This document shows positions 50,934 through 59,792 of a DNA stretch of 64,000 nt, piece after piece. Below the pieces are notes generated by a model that searched no databases, was not told where the DNA came from, and saw nothing but the letters and a program-made list of their open reading frames with translations. This stretch comes from Duganella guangzhouensis (lineage in GTDB: Bacteria > Pseudomonadota > Gammaproteobacteria > Burkholderiales > Burkholderiaceae_D). Location of the stretch: the NCBI RefSeq assembly GCF_009674535.1, contig NZ_WKJK01000017.1:62001-126000 (forward strand). The letters are read 5' to 3'. Each line of letters starts with the position of its first letter. Within the stretch, counting starts at the first letter, position 1. The position numbers and the translations under genes were made by a program.

Positions 50934-53228
50934 TCACTTGGCCTTGTGCCGATAGCGCGGCTGGCGTAGTCGCGCGAAGACGCTGTGGCGCAGGTCGCGC
51001 CACAGCGGCAGCGGATCGCGCCAGTCGTGCACGAAGTAGCCCGAGCGTGGATGCAGGAATTCCAGCAGATATGCCGACAGTTCGCGCCAGCGCGCAACGG
51101 TTGTGTGGCCGGGCGGGGCGGCGGTCACGCCGTCGGCTGCGGCACGGGCCAGCAGGTGTAACAGGCGGCGGGTTTCGGCCGTCATGTAGCGGCAGCGGGT
51201 GCCAGCGCGGTAGGGGCGGGCATCGATCTGCCGGCCGAGCGCAAGCGCCTGATAGCAGTGCCACGGAAAGCTGGCCCCGGCCTGACATGCCAGCGGCAGG
51301 CTACCCCAGAAGCGGCCATTCACCTCCATCAGTGCCGCCTGTCCGGTGGCTGGGTCGTAGCGGTATTCGACCATGGCCACGCCTTCCCATTGCAAAGCCT
51401 TCAGCAGCGCCACCGACTGCCGCATCAGCGCAGCGTGCTGCGCCGAGGGCAGCGCTACACACAGCGTCGAGGTGCCGCCCTGCGGCGGCCACTCATGCAG
51501 ACGCTGATGCTGGAAGCGGTATAGTGCCTCCCCATCCTTCATCAACACGAACTGTCCCAGTCCATGGCCGGCGCAGTATTCCTGCACCATCGGATAGCGC
51601 CCCAGCGACTGGTAGCGGCGCAGGCTGGCCATCAGCGCCGGCGCGTCTGCGCAGTGACCCGCCTTTTCCAGTACCAGACCGGCCTGCCGCAGCAGCGGAA
51701 TCATGGCGTTGGGATCGGCCCATTTCAGCACCACCGGATAGCGAACCTGTTGCGCCGCCACTGCGGCTTCCCGGATGCTGGCCGGATGCCAGGTGCGTGG
51801 CACGAACAGGCCGGCATCGCGCGCGGCGGCGTAGGTCAGATCCTTGCGCAGCACGCGCTCCATGCGTTCCCCTTCCGCGAACATCATGCGATAGCCGGGC
51901 AACCGCGACCGCGCATTGTTTAGCATGAGGATGTCCGTCTCCGCAATTGCAAACAGCGCGGCGGGGCCGATTTCCTCGCCGAGCCGACATAGCTGCGCCA
52001 CCACGTCGCCATCACGCAGCATGCCCTGCCGCAGATAGCGTGAACTGAGCCCCAGTGCGCCATCGCTGCGCGCAATACCGTACACGGTAACGCCATGTCG
52101 GCCCAGATCGCGAATGATGGCAAGGCCGATCGGCGTGTCGATGCCCAGCACCACTGCCGGCAGCGGCTGCGTGGGGCGCGGCGCCAGCCAGCCTCGGATC
52201 ATGCGCCGCCAGTGATGCCGCTGTTGTTCGGTCACGGTGCTGATGGCGATGATGCTGGCGAAGACGGCCAGCATGGTACAGACATAAAACCATGGCGTCT
52301 GCGGATCGCCATGGATCAGCGCCGCGAAAAACAGGATCAGCGGCTGATGCAGCAGGTAGATGCTGAAGGTGTAGGCCGCAAACCGCTTCACGACCGGCGC
52401 AATCCGCTCAAGTGGCGGCGCCAGTGCGCGCATGCCGGCGAAGTGGCAGACCACGATCAGCGCCAGCAGATAGTCGGTGAGGAAGTAGCGCGAGAACGCC
52501 AGTTGCCGGTGCCACTCGGTGCCGATACGGGCGCGCAGCCATGCGCTCCCGGTTTCGGTGATGTCGAAATGATGAAACAGCGCATACGCCACGCACGACG
52601 CCAGCACCAGCCACGCGCCGGTGACGGGGCGGATGCGCTGCGAGGCCTGCCAGCGGTGCAGCACCACGCCGGCCGTCCATACTGGCGCCAGCAGCAGGAT
52701 CTTGGGGCCGATCAGCAGTGCGATGCCGGCGCACCACGCCCAGCGGCGGCGAGTGAAGCTATAGGCTGCGAACAGGGCGTAATACCAGAATTCATAACAC
52801 AGCGACCAGTAAGGCACGTTGGAGAACGACATGATGGACAGTGTCCACACTTCGTTCGTGAAGGTGAGGCTGGTGAGGATGCGCAGCCATGCCTGGCCGT
52901 GGGTAGTGGCGCCTTCATAAAAGCGCGGGTCCATGGCGATGCCGATCTGGTCCAGCAAGGGTGTCAGCAGCACGGCGGGCAGCGCCAGCGAGTAAAAGCG
53001 CGCCAGTCGGCTCGACCAGTATTCCAGCGGCGTGTTCTCGCGGCTGGCGGTGATGTGGGCGATCACGTAACCGGAAAGGACGAAGAATACGATCACTGCG
53101 GCGTGGCCGTGGTCGTGCAGCGGGATCACGGCGCCGCTTAGCAGCCGCAGATTGGAGTGGTACAGCACCACCATCAGCGCGCTGACGATGCGCACCACGT
53201 CGAGGTAGATGGAGAACGAGCAGCTCAT
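50934..53228 (-). CDS. Acyltransferase-3 membrane domain fused to an ATP-grasp ligase domain
   Basis: A 764-residue fusion. Residues 5-345 are a ten-helix acyltransferase family 3 domain (FSIYLDVVRIVSALMVVLYH, VIVFFVLSGYVIAHI, FSIYLLHQPLILFF), as in O-antigen acetylases. From about residue 360 a predicted ATP-grasp carboligase follows: VVLGIDTPIGLAIIRDLGRH, YPVVLKWADPNA, YPMVQEYCAGHGLGQFVLM and the metal-binding MEVNGRFWGSLPLACQ. The start at 53228 has GGAG and overlaps the phosphatase stop. The domain pair suggests modification of a surface glycan by both acylation and amide or ester ligation; the substrate is unknown. Confidence 0.85.
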   Translation of the reverse strand: MSCSFSIYLDVVRIVSALMVVLYHSNLRLLSGAVIPLHDHGHAAVIVFFVLSGYVIAHITASRENTPLEYWSSRLARFYSLALPAVLLTPLLDQIGIAMDPRFYEGATTHGQAWLRILTSLTFTNEVWTLSIMSFSNVPYWSLCYEFWYYALFAAYSFTRRRWAWCAGIALLIGPKILLLAPVWTAGVVLHRWQASQRIRPVTGAWLVLASCVAYALFHHFDITETGSAWLRARIGTEWHRQLAFSRYFLTDYLLALIVVCHFAGMRALAPPLERIAPVVKRFAAYTFSIYLLHQPLILFFAALIHGDPQTPWFYVCTMLAVFASIIAISTVTEQQRHHWRRMIRGWLAPRPTQPLPAVVLGIDTPIGLAIIRDLGRHGVTVYGIARSDGALGLSSRYLRQGMLRDGDVVAQLCRLGEEIGPAALFAIAETDILMLNNARSRLPGYRMMFAEGERMERVLRKDLTYAAARDAGLFVPRTWHPASIREAAVAAQQVRYPVVLKWADPNAMIPLLRQAGLVLEKAGHCADAPALMASLRRYQSLGRYPMVQEYCAGHGLGQFVLMKDGEALYRFQHQRLHEWPPQGGTSTLCVALPSAQHAALMRQSVALLKALQWEGVAMVEYRYDPATGQAALMEVNGRFWGSLPLACQAGASFPWHCYQALALGRQIDARPYRAGTRCRYMTAETRRLLHLLARAAADGVTAAPPGHTTVARWRELSAYLLEFLHPRSGYFVHDWRDPLPLWRDLRHSVFARLRQPRYRHKAK

Positions 53229-53842
53229 GGTGCGCTCCGTGGCAGGCAGTGGTGCAGTCTGAGTACGGCCTGGCGGATGCGGGCGAAGCACAGGTCGAAG
53301 TAGGCGTCACTTAGCGTGTAGGGATCGTGCAGATGCGGCGTCGGCGGCTGGCACCACAGGCCGAGCAGGGCGATCTGGATGTCGGGACGGCCGGCAAGGT
53401 AGCGTTGTAGCGTGCGGGCGTGGCGCGGCTCCATGGCCAACAGCAGGTCGCCGGGCTGGATGCTGAAGTCGCGGATATCGGTGGCGCGATGGGCGTTCAG
53501 GTTGACGCCGGCACGGGTGGCGGCGTGCCTGGCAGCGTCGGGCGAGGCGGCGCCGGTGGTGGTGGACAGGCCGATCGAGGCGCATTGCATGCCGATGTCT
53601 GCGGCCACGCGCTGCGCATAAGCGCTGCGGCAGATGTTGCCGAGGCAGACGAACACCACGCGCCGCACGCGTTCAGGATGGTGCAACTGGAATGCCGTCA
53701 GTCTCCCGGCGCGCAAGTCCGCTCGCGCCAGCCAGGCCCGCACCGCACCGCGCCAACTGCCATGGCGGCGCGCGGGCGCGTAGTCGCTGATCCACATCCG
53801 CACCGCGTCGCTCAAGCCGCGAGGTGGGCGCTGTGGCGTCAT
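53225..53842 (-). CDS. Low-molecular-weight protein tyrosine phosphatase with N-terminal extension
   Basis: A 205-residue protein. The LMW-PTP signature is C66-LGNI-C71-R72-S in VVFVCLGNICRSAYAQRVAA. The general-acid aspartate is in HLHDPYTLSDAYFD. The roughly 60-residue N-terminal extension is absent from classical enzymes such as Wzb. It overlaps both neighbours by 4 bases (deacetylase upstream, acyltransferase-ATP-grasp downstream). LMW phosphatases often sit in capsule or exopolysaccharide loci to control a tyrosine kinase, but none is nearby. Confidence 0.87.
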   Translation of the reverse strand: MTPQRPPRGLSDAVRMWISDYAPARRHGSWRGAVRAWLARADLRAGRLTAFQLHHPERVRRVVFVCLGNICRSAYAQRVAADIGMQCASIGLSTTTGAASPDAARHAATRAGVNLNAHRATDIRDFSIQPGDLLLAMEPRHARTLQRYLAGRPDIQIALLGLWCQPPTPHLHDPYTLSDAYFDLCFARIRQAVLRLHHCLPRSAP

Positions 53843-54846
53843 GGCTTCCTCGCATGCAGTGCCAGCTGGCCGTAGCCGTCGTAGAGCACTTGCGTGGCGA
53901 GGCGGCTGGTGGTGTGCAGCAGGCGGCCGCGCAGCAGCGGGTTGTGCGATGAGGCGGATGTCAGCGGTTGGCTGGCGGCTGCGGCCAGGCCGCTGGGCTG
54001 GAAGCGCCCCGGATGCGCGGCGAGGTAGGCGCACAAACGTTCCAGCCGCCGCTGGTTCACCGCGTGCCGCCGCGCGGTGCGCAAGCCTTCGCCACGGCTT
54101 TGCACGTATTCGAATGGATGGCTGAGGATCACCACTTGTTCCAGTCCCTCCGCGTGCGCCTGATCCAGCAGCCAGCGCATCTCCGCAAAGCTGCTGCCGG
54201 CCACCGTCAGCGAGCGCACATGCGTGCCCCAGTCGCGGAAGCTGAGGATAGGGCATTCCAGCACGCCATGCCGCAGATGCCGGCCGGCGTGCAGTTGATA
54301 GTCCGGATGGCCGCAATTGAAGACGCTTAGCCCGATGTTGGAGCTGTAGCGTATGCCGGCCTTCGCCAGCACGCGGTACAGCATATCGTCATGCTGCAGA
54401 TTCCCGGCGCGGAAGGCTTGCGGCGCCGGCAGATCCCATTCCGTAAACGTGGCCAGACCGTGTCGCAGCAGCTTCAGTGTGGATGCTGGATCGCGCCCGG
54501 CCAGATCGTCCTGGCGTGGCTGCGCGCGCACGCGCTCGGCCCAGTCGTCATGCTGGAACACCGACCAGCAGGGATGCAGGTGCAACTGCACCTCGTGACC
54601 ATGCGCGGCGATGCGCTGCGCCAGTGCGCGCATGGGATCATCATGGAAGTAGTAGCGCTGCGCGGTCTCGATAAAGAAGGTGGCCGTTATGCCGTGACGG
54701 CGCAGGCAGCCTAGCAGGAATTCCAGCCCCTGCGAGCGGCCGTCGACGTCGCAGCGCACCATCTGCACGCTGGCCGGTCGCAGCGCCGGATCGGCAAACG
54801 CGCCGGCGATGCTGAATTCGGTGTCGATGGTGATGCAGACGCGCAT
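53839..54846 (-). CDS. Polysaccharide deacetylase-like protein
   Basis: A 335-residue protein of the NodB-homology fold without a signal peptide. Visible are the catalytic-aspartate strand MRVCITIDTEFSIAG, the ITATFFIETAQRYYF strand, the metal motif HGHEVQLHLHPCWSVF, and FRAGNLQHDDMLYRVLAKAG. The ATG at 54846 lies 8 bases after GGAG; a GTG 9 bases upstream falls too close to it. It is the first gene of an overlapping three-gene operon. It probably removes an acetyl group from a sugar, or acts as a related hydrolase. Confidence 0.85.
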   Translation of the reverse strand: MRVCITIDTEFSIAGAFADPALRPASVQMVRCDVDGRSQGLEFLLGCLRRHGITATFFIETAQRYYFHDDPMRALAQRIAAHGHEVQLHLHPCWSVFQHDDWAERVRAQPRQDDLAGRDPASTLKLLRHGLATFTEWDLPAPQAFRAGNLQHDDMLYRVLAKAGIRYSSNIGLSVFNCGHPDYQLHAGRHLRHGVLECPILSFRDWGTHVRSLTVAGSSFAEMRWLLDQAHAEGLEQVVILSHPFEYVQSRGEGLRTARRHAVNQRRLERLCAYLAAHPGRFQPSGLAAAASQPLTSASSHNPLLRGRLLHTTSRLATQVLYDGYGQLALHARKP

Positions 54847-54928
54847 GGCTGCCACTCCGGAACGGCGATCTGACCAGTGTAGTCATCGTCACCATCGCGG
54901 GCATGCGCTTGATCAAACTCAAGGCGAC

Positions 54929-56902
54929 TCAGTTGACGGGCGTGCCTTTCTTCCAACGTGTCCAGTGGCCAGTGATTTCCTGGATCACCGGACGCGCGGT
55001 CAGCAGCAGATTGGCGGTGGATGGTTCGAAGCCGCCCTGGTCGGCGTAGTTGACCAGCACTTCGCTATTGCTCTGGCCTGGATGTGGACGGTCAACGTCC
55101 GAGGCCGAGCGCAGGATCAGGATGCGCGCGAAGTCGACCTTGCCGGCGGCCTGGCCACGGCGCAGCACTTCCAGCGTGGCATTGTCTTCTTGCTGCGAGG
55201 TGCAGTAGCGCGCCTTGCCGTCGGTGAGTAGGGCCGACCACTCGGCGGCGCGGCGGCCCAGCGTTTCGCCGGCAAACCAGGTGTCGCCGGAGACGGTGTC
55301 GCAGCGGGTCACCACCGGCGGCTGGTTGGCGGGGGCGCTGGTGAAGCCGGCGCGGAAGGCTTGCGCCGCCGCCGAGTCGCTCAGTTTGACGTTGCGCGAC
55401 AGCTGGAAGGCGCGGTCCACCAGCGCGGTATTCAGCTGGAACACCTCGGTGCGGTAGTGCGGCTCGGGCTTTTTGCCGGGGGCGTCGGTCATGATGCCGA
55501 AGTAGCCGTAGGGCCAGTTCTGCGGCATTTCGCGGGCGTCGATTTCGTGCGACAGCGAGTAGTCGACGGCGTAGTCGGCCCAGGCGGCGGTGGCCACGGT
55601 GCCGTGCTCGGTGCTGATGCCGGCGATACCGGCGATGATGAAGTAGGTGTTGCGCACGTCGAATCCGCTGGCGTACAGCAGGGCGGTCATGCTGGCGGCG
55701 GCGTTGCTGTAGCCCATGTCGGTGGTCATCTGGCAAATCTGCTCGCGGTTGCACAGTACCGCCGGATAGCGGGTGGACAAGCCGGGGACCGGGTGTTTCT
55801 CGGTCAGCTGCAATCCCTTGATGAAGGGGCCGGCTTCGGCGCCGAACATGTTGACGATCATGATGCGTGGCGCGTACGGCGCGGCGGCAGGGCGCGCGAC
55901 GGCTGGCGGCGCGCCGGCCGGCCAGTTGCGCACGATGTCTTGCACCAGCGGATTCCCGACCCGGTACAGGTTTTCCAGCGCCGGTGGATAGCCGCCCGAT
56001 TCGGCGTGCATCGATTCAGCCGCCGTCATGCCTGGCGGCTGGCGGTCGAAGTTGGACGCGGTGCGCAACACCGCCACCCGCTGCAGGTCGAGCAGGCCGG
56101 CGTCGGCGCCGCGCTTCAGTGCCGTATAGGTGGCGTTGTCTTCCTGCGCCACGATGCAGTACCTGCCCTGGCCGCCGGTCAGCATGCCGAACCAGTCGCG
56201 CGCGCGTTGGCCCAGCAGCTCGCCGTGATACCAGGTGTTGCCGGTCATGGTGTCGCATTGCGTCACTTGCGGCGGTTGATTGGCCGGCGCGGCGGTGTAG
56301 CGCGCGCGGTAGCTTTGCGCCTGCGGCGAGTCGGCCAGCGTCACATCGCGCGACAGCGTCAGCGCGCGCTGCAGCAGCGCTTCATTCAGCTGATACATTT
56401 CGGAGCCGTAGTGCAGCGGCGGCACGTCGGTCGGGGTTTTCATGTTGATGCCGAGGTAGCCGGTGCTCCAGTCCGGCCCGCGCTCGCGTGCGTCCAGTTC
56501 CCACGCCAGATCCGAATCGACCAGATAGCGCGACCACGCGGCGGTGCCGGTGGTGCCCTGGGCCGGGTCGATGCCGCCGATGCCGGCCACCAGGAAGTAG
56601 GTCGCGCGCAGGTCGAACTGGCCGCTGTGCACCAACGCGGCCACCGAGGCGGCGGCGTTGGCTTTGCCCATGTCGGTGGTCAGCTGGCAGACGTCTTCGT
56701 CATTGCAACGCACCGCCGGGTAGCGCGGCGACAGGCCAGGCACCGGAATGGACTGCCGCAGTTGCAGCTTGTCGTCCCACAGTTTGGCCTCCTGGTCGAA
56801 CATGCTGATGATCATGACTTTAACGGGCCGTGGCGGCGCGGCGTGGGCATTGCAGGCCAGGCTGGCCAGCAGCAGGGCGGGGAGGGCGCGGAATCGGAAC
56901 AT
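54929..56902 (-). CDS. Tandemly duplicated purine nucleoside permease-like (NUP) protein
   Basis: A 657-residue exported protein (signal LPALLLASLACNAHA) made of two homologous halves, about 25-330 and 345-650. Each half has the same landmarks in order: a VMIISMFDQEA or IMIVNMFGAEA strand, PVPGLS.RYPAV.CN, TDMG.(S/A)NAAAS, an AGI.GI segment and a QEDNAT motif. These match the NUP/purine nucleoside permease family, which resembles nucleoside phosphorylases and is normally one unit of about 330 residues. A one-chain dimer is likely. Function in bacteria is poorly known. The gene is monocistronic. Confidence 0.85.
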   Translation of the reverse strand: MFRFRALPALLLASLACNAHAAPPRPVKVMIISMFDQEAKLWDDKLQLRQSIPVPGLSPRYPAVRCNDEDVCQLTTDMGKANAAASVAALVHSGQFDLRATYFLVAGIGGIDPAQGTTGTAAWSRYLVDSDLAWELDARERGPDWSTGYLGINMKTPTDVPPLHYGSEMYQLNEALLQRALTLSRDVTLADSPQAQSYRARYTAAPANQPPQVTQCDTMTGNTWYHGELLGQRARDWFGMLTGGQGRYCIVAQEDNATYTALKRGADAGLLDLQRVAVLRTASNFDRQPPGMTAAESMHAESGGYPPALENLYRVGNPLVQDIVRNWPAGAPPAVARPAAAPYAPRIMIVNMFGAEAGPFIKGLQLTEKHPVPGLSTRYPAVLCNREQICQMTTDMGYSNAAASMTALLYASGFDVRNTYFIIAGIAGISTEHGTVATAAWADYAVDYSLSHEIDAREMPQNWPYGYFGIMTDAPGKKPEPHYRTEVFQLNTALVDRAFQLSRNVKLSDSAAAQAFRAGFTSAPANQPPVVTRCDTVSGDTWFAGETLGRRAAEWSALLTDGKARYCTSQQEDNATLEVLRRGQAAGKVDFARILILRSASDVDRPHPGQSNSEVLVNYADQGGFEPSTANLLLTARPVIQEITGHWTRWKKGTPVN

Positions 56903-57042
56903 GGACGCTCAGGTAGTGGAGAGATGAGCACATTGTATGCAATCGGCGTGCCAGCGAACCGCAATTTGTCCAGGACGAACGATTGGCGCCACATTCCTTT
57001 GCTCTCAAGTAAAATCGTTGCTATCCAGTCCAGAGGAAAACC

Positions 57043-58575
57043 ATGTCGCAGCCGAGTGTCCTGCCCAGTGTCGACGCCATCGAAGCCGAGCGCTTCCGCC
57101 AGTTCATCATGGGCGTGACCGATTATGCCATCTACATGCTGTCGCCGCAGGGCGTGGTGGTGACCTGGAACGCCGGCGCGCAGCGCTTCAAGGGCTACCA
57201 TCCGGACGAGATCATCGGCCAGCACTTTTCCATGTTCTACACCGACGAGGACAAGGCGCGCGGCCGGCCGGCGTATGCGCTGGAAGTGGCGCGCAGCGCC
57301 GGCAAGTTCGAGGACGAGGGCTGGCGCGTGCGCAAGGATGGCAGCCGGTTCTGGGCCAGCGTGGTGATCGACCCCATCGTCGACCCGCAGGGCGAGCTGC
57401 TGGGTTTTGCCAAGATCACGCGCGACATTACCGAACGGCACGCCGCCGCCGAGGAACTGGAGCGGGCGCGCGAGGCGCTGTTCCAGTCGCAGAAGCTGGA
57501 AGCGCTGGGCAAGCTGACCGGCGGCATTGCGCACGATTTCAATAATCTGCTGAACGTCATCATGAACGGGCTGGAGCTGCTGCGCATGTCGCGCGATCCG
57601 GCCATTGTCGCCAAATCGATCGACACCATGACCCGCGCTGGCCAGCGTGGCGCGGCGCTGACGCGGCAGTTGCTGTCGTTCGCCCGCCAGCAGCCGCTGC
57701 AGCAAGAGCCACATGACATCGGCCGCGTGATCCGCTCGTTCGAGGCGGTGCTGCGGCGCGCGCTGCCGGACCAGATGCGGCTGCATCTGCAACTGCAGCA
57801 GGATTTGCCGCCGGCGATGATCGACCCGACCCAGTTCGAGGCCGGGCTGCTCAACTTGGTGGTGAACGCGCGCGACGCCATGGACGACGGTGGCAATGTG
57901 CTGCTGGACGTGAGCACCATTTCGCTCGGTGAGCACGAGGTGGAGCGGCTGCCGGCCGGCAGCTATGTGCGGGTGATGGTGCGCGACGACGGCGCCGGCA
58001 TGACGGCGGCCACCATGGCGCGCGCGGTCGAACCGTTCTTCACCACCAAGGAGGTGGGCAAGGGTACCGGGCTGGGACTGAGCCAGGTATACGGCATGGC
58101 GCAGCAATGCCAGGGCACGCTGACGCTGGAGTCGCGCGTGGGCGAGGGCAGCACGGTGTCGCTGTACTTCCCGGCGTTGCCGCAGCAGGAGCCGCGCGTG
58201 ACGGCGGGCGGTGGCGCCGGTGCCGAGCGGGTGCTGCTGGTGGACGATCAGCCGGAGGTGCTGGAAACCGCCATCAGCCTGTTCACCCATCTGGGCTACG
58301 AGGTGCTGTCGGCCGACCACGGCGCGCAGGCGCTGGAGACGCTGGAGCGGCACCCTGACATCGCCATCCTGTTCAGTGACGTGGTGATGCCCGGCATGAG
58401 TGGCGTTGAGCTGGCGACGGCGGCGCGCGCGCTGCGGCCCGGCTTGAAGGTGGTGCTGGCCTCGGGCTATGTCGAATCGACGCTGCGCGAACAGGTGCCG
58501 GAAATCGGCAGCTTCGAGCTGATCGCCAAGCCCTACCGTCTTAGCGATCTGATTCGCACGTTGAAGGCGCTGTAG
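57043..58575 (+). CDS. PAS-containing hybrid histidine kinase
   Basis: A 510-residue soluble kinase. A PAS domain (about 20-135: TDYAIYMLSPQGVVVTWNAG, then AGKFEDEGWRVRKDGSRFWA) precedes a HisKA dimer domain with H164 in GGIAHDFNNLLNVIMN. The ATPase has VVNARDAMDDGG and TTKEVGKGTGLGLSQVYG. A C-terminal receiver carries D446 in ILFSDVVMPGMSG. There is no membrane helix. The PAS type is common in light- or redox-sensing kinases, but no chromophore residue is evident. No output regulator is adjacent. Confidence 0.92.
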   Translation: MSQPSVLPSVDAIEAERFRQFIMGVTDYAIYMLSPQGVVVTWNAGAQRFKGYHPDEIIGQHFSMFYTDEDKARGRPAYALEVARSAGKFEDEGWRVRKDGSRFWASVVIDPIVDPQGELLGFAKITRDITERHAAAEELERAREALFQSQKLEALGKLTGGIAHDFNNLLNVIMNGLELLRMSRDPAIVAKSIDTMTRAGQRGAALTRQLLSFARQQPLQQEPHDIGRVIRSFEAVLRRALPDQMRLHLQLQQDLPPAMIDPTQFEAGLLNLVVNARDAMDDGGNVLLDVSTISLGEHEVERLPAGSYVRVMVRDDGAGMTAATMARAVEPFFTTKEVGKGTGLGLSQVYGMAQQCQGTLTLESRVGEGSTVSLYFPALPQQEPRVTAGGGAGAERVLLVDDQPEVLETAISLFTHLGYEVLSADHGAQALETLERHPDIAILFSDVVMPGMSGVELATAARALRPGLKVVLASGYVESTLREQVPEIGSFELIAKPYRLSDLIRTLKAL

Positions 58576-58584
58576 CGCCGGCGC

Positions 58585-59043
58585 TTAGTTAGGGTCGGCT
58601 TCGAGATTGGCGCGGATCAGTTGCAGCAGGGTTTGCAGCTGTTGCAGCTGCTCGCTGCTCATGCCGGCCACGGCGGCGTGCGAGGTTTGCTGGCCCAGCG
58701 CGTTCAGGCTGTGGAAGACCTGCTGGCCCTGCGTGCTCAGCGCCAGCCGGGTGATGCGGCGGTCGGCCGGGTCGGGGCTGGCGTCCAGCAGTCCCTGATC
58801 GCGCAGGTTTTTCAGCAGGCGCGCCAGTTGCGCCTTGTCGCGGCCGGAGTGGTTCACCAGATCGCCCTGGGTGGCGCCGGGATGGCGGTGGAAAAAGCCC
58901 ATGGCCTTGTATTCCATATGGGTCAGCTCGTGCGCGTTGTCGCGCAGACCACGCAACTGGCGTGCGCGGTACAAATGCATCACCGAATGGATGGCGTCGA
59001 ATACTTGGTCGGATTGGTTGACTTTATTAACTGGTTTGCTCAT
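58585..59043 (-). CDS. MarR-family transcriptional regulator
   Basis: A 152-residue winged-helix repressor. The DNA-binding region reads GATQGDLVNHSGRDKAQLAR, then DQGLLDASPDPADRRITRLA, with the DxRxxxL wing. It is divergent from the siderophore-interacting reductase at 59079. A perfect dyad overlaps its own start codon, so autorepression and control of the neighbour are likely. Confidence 0.9.
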   Translation of the reverse strand: MSKPVNKVNQSDQVFDAIHSVMHLYRARQLRGLRDNAHELTHMEYKAMGFFHRHPGATQGDLVNHSGRDKAQLARLLKNLRDQGLLDASPDPADRRITRLALSTQGQQVFHSLNALGQQTSHAAVAGMSSEQLQQLQTLLQLIRANLEADPN

Positions 59044-59057
59044 AATGTGGACATTAT
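59042..59057. promoter_or_regulatory. MarR-type dyad ATAATGT-GG-ACATTAT
   Basis: Perfect 7-bp arms with a 2-base centre overlap the marR start codon and lie 21 bases before the reductase start. Size and symmetry are typical of MarR operators. Binding by the adjacent regulator is inferred. Confidence 0.7.
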
Positions 59058-59078
59058 CAACTAATTCTGGAGTAGATG

Positions 59079-59783
59079 ATGGCTGGACGGATTCAACGTG
59101 TGCGACACGAACTCAAACGGCGCGAACTGCAGGTGGCCAAGGTTGACTATTTGGCACCAGAGTATGTCGCCATCACCTTCAAAGGCGAGACCTTACACGA
59201 TTTTGTCTCGGCTTCCTATGACGATCATGTGAAATTCCTGATCAGCGACGAAGACCGGCGCGATTTCACGCCGCGCAGCTACGATCCGGTGGCGGGCGAG
59301 CTGACCATCGAATTCGCGCTGCATGCGACCGGTGCGGCGTCGGATTGGGCGCGCCACGCGTTGGTGGGGCAGAGCGCCTTCATCGGCGGCCCGCGCGGCT
59401 CGATGATCATTCCGATGGATTACGCCTGGCATGTGCTGGCCGGTGACGCCACCGCTTTGCCAGCGATCCGTCGCCGGCTGGAAGAACTGCCAGCCGGCGC
59501 CAAGGTGCAGGTGCTGGTGGCCGCCGAGGCGGCGTCGCAGCTGCAATTCCGCAGCGAGGCCGACGTGCAGCTGCAGCTGCTGGACGACACGGCCGCGCTG
59601 CTGGCCGCGATCCGCGCGCTGCAGTTGCCGGCGGGCGAGGGCTTCTTCTGGTTCGCCGGCGAAGCGGCGGTGGCGGCGCAGGTGCGCGACAGCGTGTTCA
59701 ACGACAAAGGCCATCCGCGCGACGCGGCCCGCATCTCGGCCTACTGGAAGCAAGGCGCCTCGGGCCACCACGAAGATCTGTAA
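59079..59783 (+). CDS. Siderophore-interacting FAD reductase
   Basis: A protein of about 234 residues of the SIP/ViuB family, which reduces ferric siderophores to release iron. The FAD-binding motif is RSYDP in RRDFTPRSYDPVAGELTIEF. The conserved WARHALVGQSAFIGGPRGS and C-terminal HPRDAARISAYWKQG complete the family pattern. Of two ATGs (59076 and 59079) the second has the better GGAG spacing. Control by the divergent MarR is probable. Confidence 0.9.
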   Translation: MAGRIQRVRHELKRRELQVAKVDYLAPEYVAITFKGETLHDFVSASYDDHVKFLISDEDRRDFTPRSYDPVAGELTIEFALHATGAASDWARHALVGQSAFIGGPRGSMIIPMDYAWHVLAGDATALPAIRRRLEELPAGAKVQVLVAAEAASQLQFRSEADVQLQLLDDTAALLAAIRALQLPAGEGFFWFAGEAAVAAQVRDSVFNDKGHPRDAARISAYWKQGASGHHEDL

Positions 59784-59792
59784 GCCGCGCTG

